From Clostridioides sp. ES-S-0054-01 (GTDB taxonomy: Bacteria > Bacillota > Clostridia > Peptostreptococcales > Peptostreptococcaceae), in contig CP067346.1 of NCBI GenBank assembly GCA_021561035.1, forward strand, positions 2,821,001 through 2,885,000: DNA of 64,000 nucleotides, in the 5' to 3' direction. Below the pieces are notes generated by a model, which was not told the origin of the DNA, made no database searches, and was given only the letters and a program-made list of their open reading frames with translations. Within the stretch, counting starts at the first letter, position 1. The number at the start of each line of letters is the position of its first letter. Both the position numbers and the translations under genes were made by a program. Shown one piece after another: positions 61,275-64,000 of this stretch.

Positions 61275-62570
61275 TTACCTTCCTATCGAATAATACTCAA
61301 TCCCTAACTCTTCCATATCTTTAACCTTATAACAATTTCTCCCATCAAGAACTAAAGGATTTTTCATCTTTTCCTTATACTTATGTATATCATAATTTAA
61401 TACATCTTTCCATTCTGTCATTATAAAACATATCTCTGCATCTTCTATCGCATCATCTACAGAATCAGCATAAAGTATAGAGTCACCAAATATTTTCTTA
61501 GTATTGCTTACACCAATTGGGTCGTATGCAGTTACTCTTGCCCCTCTTTCTAGCAAATATTTTATATTTGGTATAGATGGAGCTTCTCTTATATCATCAG
61601 TGTCTGGTTTAAAAGTCAAACCCAAAACGGCAACCTTCATGTCTTGAAAACTCTCTACTAGTTTAGATGCCTTTCTAACCAATTTAAGTTTTTGGCTTTC
61701 ATTCACTTCTATTGCAGCTTTTACTGTTTTCAATTCATAACCATTATGTTCTGATAGCCAGTGAAGAGCTTTTGTATCTTTTGGAAAGCAAGAACCTCCA
61801 TATCCTATTCCAGCCTTTAAAAACTTACTTCCTATTCTATCATCATAACTCATTCCTAAAGCTACATCTTCTATGTTAGCTCCAGCTATTTCACAAAGAT
61901 TTGCAATATCGTTCATAAATGATATTTTAAGAGCCAAAAAGTTATTTGACGCGTACTTTATCATTTCAGCACTATTTCTATTTGTAACTATTATAGGTTG
62001 ATTAAAAGGCTTATAAATTTCCTCTAATATATCTCTAGCCCATTCACTTTCTACACCTATAACGATTCTTGAAGCATGCAGAGTATCTTTTACTGCTGTT
62101 CCTTGTGATAAAAACTCTGGATTAGATGCAAGTTCTACTTTTACATCATTTTTTAGGTTTCTATTTATATAATCTTCTATTTCTTCATTTGTACCAATTG
62201 GCACTGTAGATTTTATTACCACTAGAGTATCTTTTGTTACAGTTTCAGCTATTTGTTTTGCAACTGACTTTATATAATCTAAATTAGCTGAACCATCACT
62301 TCTCTCTGGAGTACCTACAGCTATTAATATTACATCTACATCTTCATACGCTTTTCTATAGTCAGTAGTGTAATCTATTCTTCCTCTGTTGTAATTTTTA
62401 ACCATAAGTTCTTCTAGGTCTTCTTCATATATAGGAGCTCTTCCAAGCTTCATTGATTTAACTTTTTGTTCATCTACATCGACGCATACTACATTTTCAT
62501 TACCTACCTCTGCTAGACAAACACCTGTAACCAATCCTACATAACCAGTCCCAGCTATAGCTATTTTCAT
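61275..62570 (-). CDS. ugd: UDP-glucose 6-dehydrogenase
   Basis: The ATG at 62570 (MKIAIAGTGYVGLVTG) follows GGAGG; a TTG at 62585 overlaps that ribosome site, so 431 residues are correct. NAD-binding GxGYVG, the STVPIGT segment, and the catalytic Cys in GYGGSCFPKDTKAL (~255) are present. It oxidises UDP-glucose to UDP-glucuronate in the cytoplasm, a precursor for polysaccharide; related enzymes act on UDP-ManNAc or GDP-mannose. It is 27 bases downstream of the GT2 gene. Confidence 0.93.
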   Translation of the reverse strand: MKIAIAGTGYVGLVTGVCLAEVGNENVVCVDVDEQKVKSMKLGRAPIYEEDLEELMVKNYNRGRIDYTTDYRKAYEDVDVILIAVGTPERSDGSANLDYIKSVAKQIAETVTKDTLVVIKSTVPIGTNEEIEDYINRNLKNDVKVELASNPEFLSQGTAVKDTLHASRIVIGVESEWARDILEEIYKPFNQPIIVTNRNSAEMIKYASNNFLALKISFMNDIANLCEIAGANIEDVALGMSYDDRIGSKFLKAGIGYGGSCFPKDTKALHWLSEHNGYELKTVKAAIEVNESQKLKLVRKASKLVESFQDMKVAVLGLTFKPDTDDIREAPSIPNIKYLLERGARVTAYDPIGVSNTKKIFGDSILYADSVDDAIEDAEICFIMTEWKDVLNYDIHKYKEKMKNPLVLDGRNCYKVKDMEELGIEYYSIGR

Positions 62571-62596
62571 TATTTTTACCTCCAAGTATATAAAAC

Positions 62597-63349
62597 TTAT
62601 ACTCTTTTCTTGATAGCATTAAAAACATAGAAACAAAATACATATAGGGTTTTTGGTAAACTTAAATTTTCAACATTTCTATAAGTATTCCAAGTTCGTT
62701 TTAATGCTTTTATCTTATTGCTTGATATAGAATTTCCAACTAGCCTATAATTCACTAAATCTTTCTGAATTCCATATGCATATTTTTCCTTTTTAAGTAA
62801 CTGTAACCAAGTTGCAGTATCTTGTCCTCTTCTTACTAAAGGCATACTAAATTCACCTACGATATTCTTATCAATGACTACAGTAGAACACCCTATTATA
62901 GTATTTCTAAGCAGTCCCTCATAGTCAATCTTTTTAGGTGCTTTTGCAACTTTACTCGTTTTTTTTCCATCTTGTCTCATATATCTATAAGATGTAAAAG
63001 AAAATCCGATATTTTCTTTTAACATATATTCTATCTGAATTTCTAACTTTTTACTATCCCATAAATCATCACTATCTACAAATGCGATAAATCGACCTTC
63101 CGCATTTTTAATACCAACATTTCTAGATACTGCAGCTCCAGAATTTTTTTCAAGCTTTATATATTTTATTCTAGCATCTTCTTTTTGAAAACTTTTTATA
63201 ATTTCACTTGAATTGTCCTTAGAACAATCATCCACTAATAAAAGCTGCCAATTTTTATAAGTTTGATTTTGGATTGACTTTATTGTCTCTGATAAAAACT
63301 CTTCTGAATTATATACAGGAGTAATTATCGATACTAAAGGCTCATTCAT
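62597..63349 (-). CDS. GT2-family glycosyltransferase (PS-II)
   Basis: Start at 63349 (MNEPLVSIITPVYNSEEFL) follows AAGGAG; a longer frame to 63373 lacks a ribosome site. The 250-aa inverting GT-A enzyme has the nucleotide-binding VDDCSKDNS and the metal-binding AFVDSDDLWD motifs. It transfers a sugar in PS-II repeat assembly. Compact length suggests no membrane anchor. Confidence 0.92.
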   Translation of the reverse strand: MNEPLVSIITPVYNSEEFLSETIKSIQNQTYKNWQLLLVDDCSKDNSSEIIKSFQKEDARIKYIKLEKNSGAAVSRNVGIKNAEGRFIAFVDSDDLWDSKKLEIQIEYMLKENIGFSFTSYRYMRQDGKKTSKVAKAPKKIDYEGLLRNTIIGCSTVVIDKNIVGEFSMPLVRRGQDTATWLQLLKKEKYAYGIQKDLVNYRLVGNSISSNKIKALKRTWNTYRNVENLSLPKTLYVFCFYVFNAIKKRV

Positions 63350-63396
63350 ATTTTTACTCTCCTTATATAGCAACTAGCAGTACTATACCAACAAGT

Positions 63397-64000
63397 TTAC
63401 TTAGATACTAATTTTCTTTGTCCAATATATTTGTAATATCCTAATGGGAATAATGCTAAATACAAAAATTTATCAGATATTTTTTTGATTTCGCCAAAAT
63501 AATGACTATCAGATAATAACGAGTATCTGGCTAAATTTATGTAATTTTTTATCCACATATATGGATATCTACCTAAGGGATATGTATTTTGATTTATTAA
63601 ATATAAAAACTCTAATGCTCTACCTTTTAATGCATTTTTATTTAATATATTCTTAGTTAAACCATCATCCAAATAATCTCTTATTATCATAGGTTTGTTT
63701 ACACATTTAACTTTATAGTATTTAGACATTTCATTCCATACTACACTTTCTGGTAAAAATTTCACTTCTTTTCTTTCTGGAAAAGGAAATTTTATAAGCT
63801 CATCAGTTACAAATACTATGCTTTTATCTCCCTTAACTCCATACTTAAAATATAAATCTGCAAAGTGACATATTTTCTTATCTTCAGGCATTTCTGTCCC
63901 TATCAACTCTCCACTTGGATATACACAAAGTCCAACAACTCCGCTAAAACCTTCTTTATTCTCTACAGAATTCCACTCGTTATTAGCAATTTCAAGAGAA
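63397..64000 (-). CDS. GT2-family glycosyltransferase, C-terminal part (5' end outside window)
   Basis: About 200 C-terminal residues. The frame is open from base 63999 to the stop at 63397, so the start is beyond the window and the TTG at 63906 is internal. The region includes SGVVGLCVYPSGELIG, ADLYFKYGVKGDKS and VKCVNKPMIIRDYLDDGLTKN, typical of the back half of GT2 enzymes; the catalytic DxD part is not seen. PS-II cluster. Confidence 0.75.
   Translation of the reverse strand, partial: SLEIANNEWNSVENKEGFSGVVGLCVYPSGELIGTEMPEDKKICHFADLYFKYGVKGDKSIVFVTDELIKFPFPERKEVKFLPESVVWNEMSKYYKVKCVNKPMIIRDYLDDGLTKNILNKNALKGRALEFLYLINQNTYPLGRYPYMWIKNYINLARYSLLSDSHYFGEIKKISDKFLYLALFPLGYYKYIGQRKLVSK

Noticed and set aside
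62570-62585. TTG start for UDP-glucose dehydrogenase
   Set aside because: The TTG overlaps the GGAGG ribosome site of the ATG at 62570, where the Rossmann strand begins directly.
1-64000. tRNA, rRNA, prophage, or complete insertion sequence
   Set aside because: No tRNA-like cloverleaf, rRNA stretch, transposase, integrase or phage structural gene was seen. A formal search could still reveal small RNAs.

Overview
The window is AT-rich Firmicutes DNA and almost certainly a chromosomal segment of Clostridioides difficile. The diagnostic genes are camA (the CAAAAA-specific adenine methyltransferase), cwp19 (a GHL10 enzyme with three CWB2 anchors), the agr1-type agrB/agrD pair and the start of the PS-II surface-polysaccharide cluster. 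No rRNA, tRNA, CRISPR array, complete insertion sequence or prophage was seen.

Layout. 1-4.9 kb: a truncated UgtP/MurG-like glycosyltransferase, glyA, a split ThrE-type exporter, and a RseC-like/CsoR-like pair. 5.1-10.4 kb: sigma-54 module 1, in which an activator is followed by a -24/-12 promoter and a PatB-type C-S lyase, an NhaC-type transporter and a small membrane protein. 10.5-15.9 kb: a LysR regulator divergent from DUF917/DUF1177 genes, then a nitrilase-family hydrolase with an NCS1 permease, probably for a hydantoin- or amide-like nitrogen compound. 16.4-29.2 kb: a conserved housekeeping run on the minus strand (aspS, hisS, hemZ, an MBL hydrolase, dtd, relA, apt, recJ, a UbiB-like kinase). 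29.5-32.5 kb: gamma-carbonic anhydrase, the SCIFF-type radical SAM maturase, and agrB/agrD; the agrD peptide is too short for ordinary ORF calling but is clear. 32.7-36 kb: a 476-aa protein built of DUF4116-like repeats, an unknown 221-aa protein, and about 0.8 kb without genes carrying a MITE-like repeat. 36-45.5 kb: ptsI and ptsH, a patatin phospholipase, the GGDEF/EAL-Rrf2-camA operon, an AmiC-type amidase and a divergent cis-prenyltransferase. 45.6-52.1 kb: a DUF4358 lipoprotein, sigma-54 module 2 (M20 amidohydrolase, MFS transporter, activator) and a Cof-type HAD phosphatase. 52.5-64 kb: two tandem LCP ligases, cwp19, an NlpC/P60 hydrolase and the start of the PS-II cluster (dehydratase/epimerase, GT4, UDP-glucose dehydrogenase, two GT2 enzymes, the last truncated).

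How the genes work together. The right end is a cell-envelope block: polysaccharide synthesis (58.2-64 kb), its attachment to peptidoglycan (LcpA/LcpB) and wall remodelling (Cwp19, NlpC/P60, amidase). The two sigma-54 modules share one plan: activator gene, gap, near-perfect sigma-54 promoter, then a catabolic enzyme and a transporter. Both activators end in a similar winged-helix-like domain instead of the usual Fis helix-turn-helix. The points most worth a second look are these twin modules, an apparent frameshift at the 5' end of hemZ, a SCIFF maturase without its precursor next door, two likely strain-variable sites (46.2-51.3 kb and 35.2-36.0 kb), a perfect T-N11-A LysR box, and palindromes or repeats in the leaders of cwp19, ptsH, the NCS1 permease and the NlpC/P60 gene.
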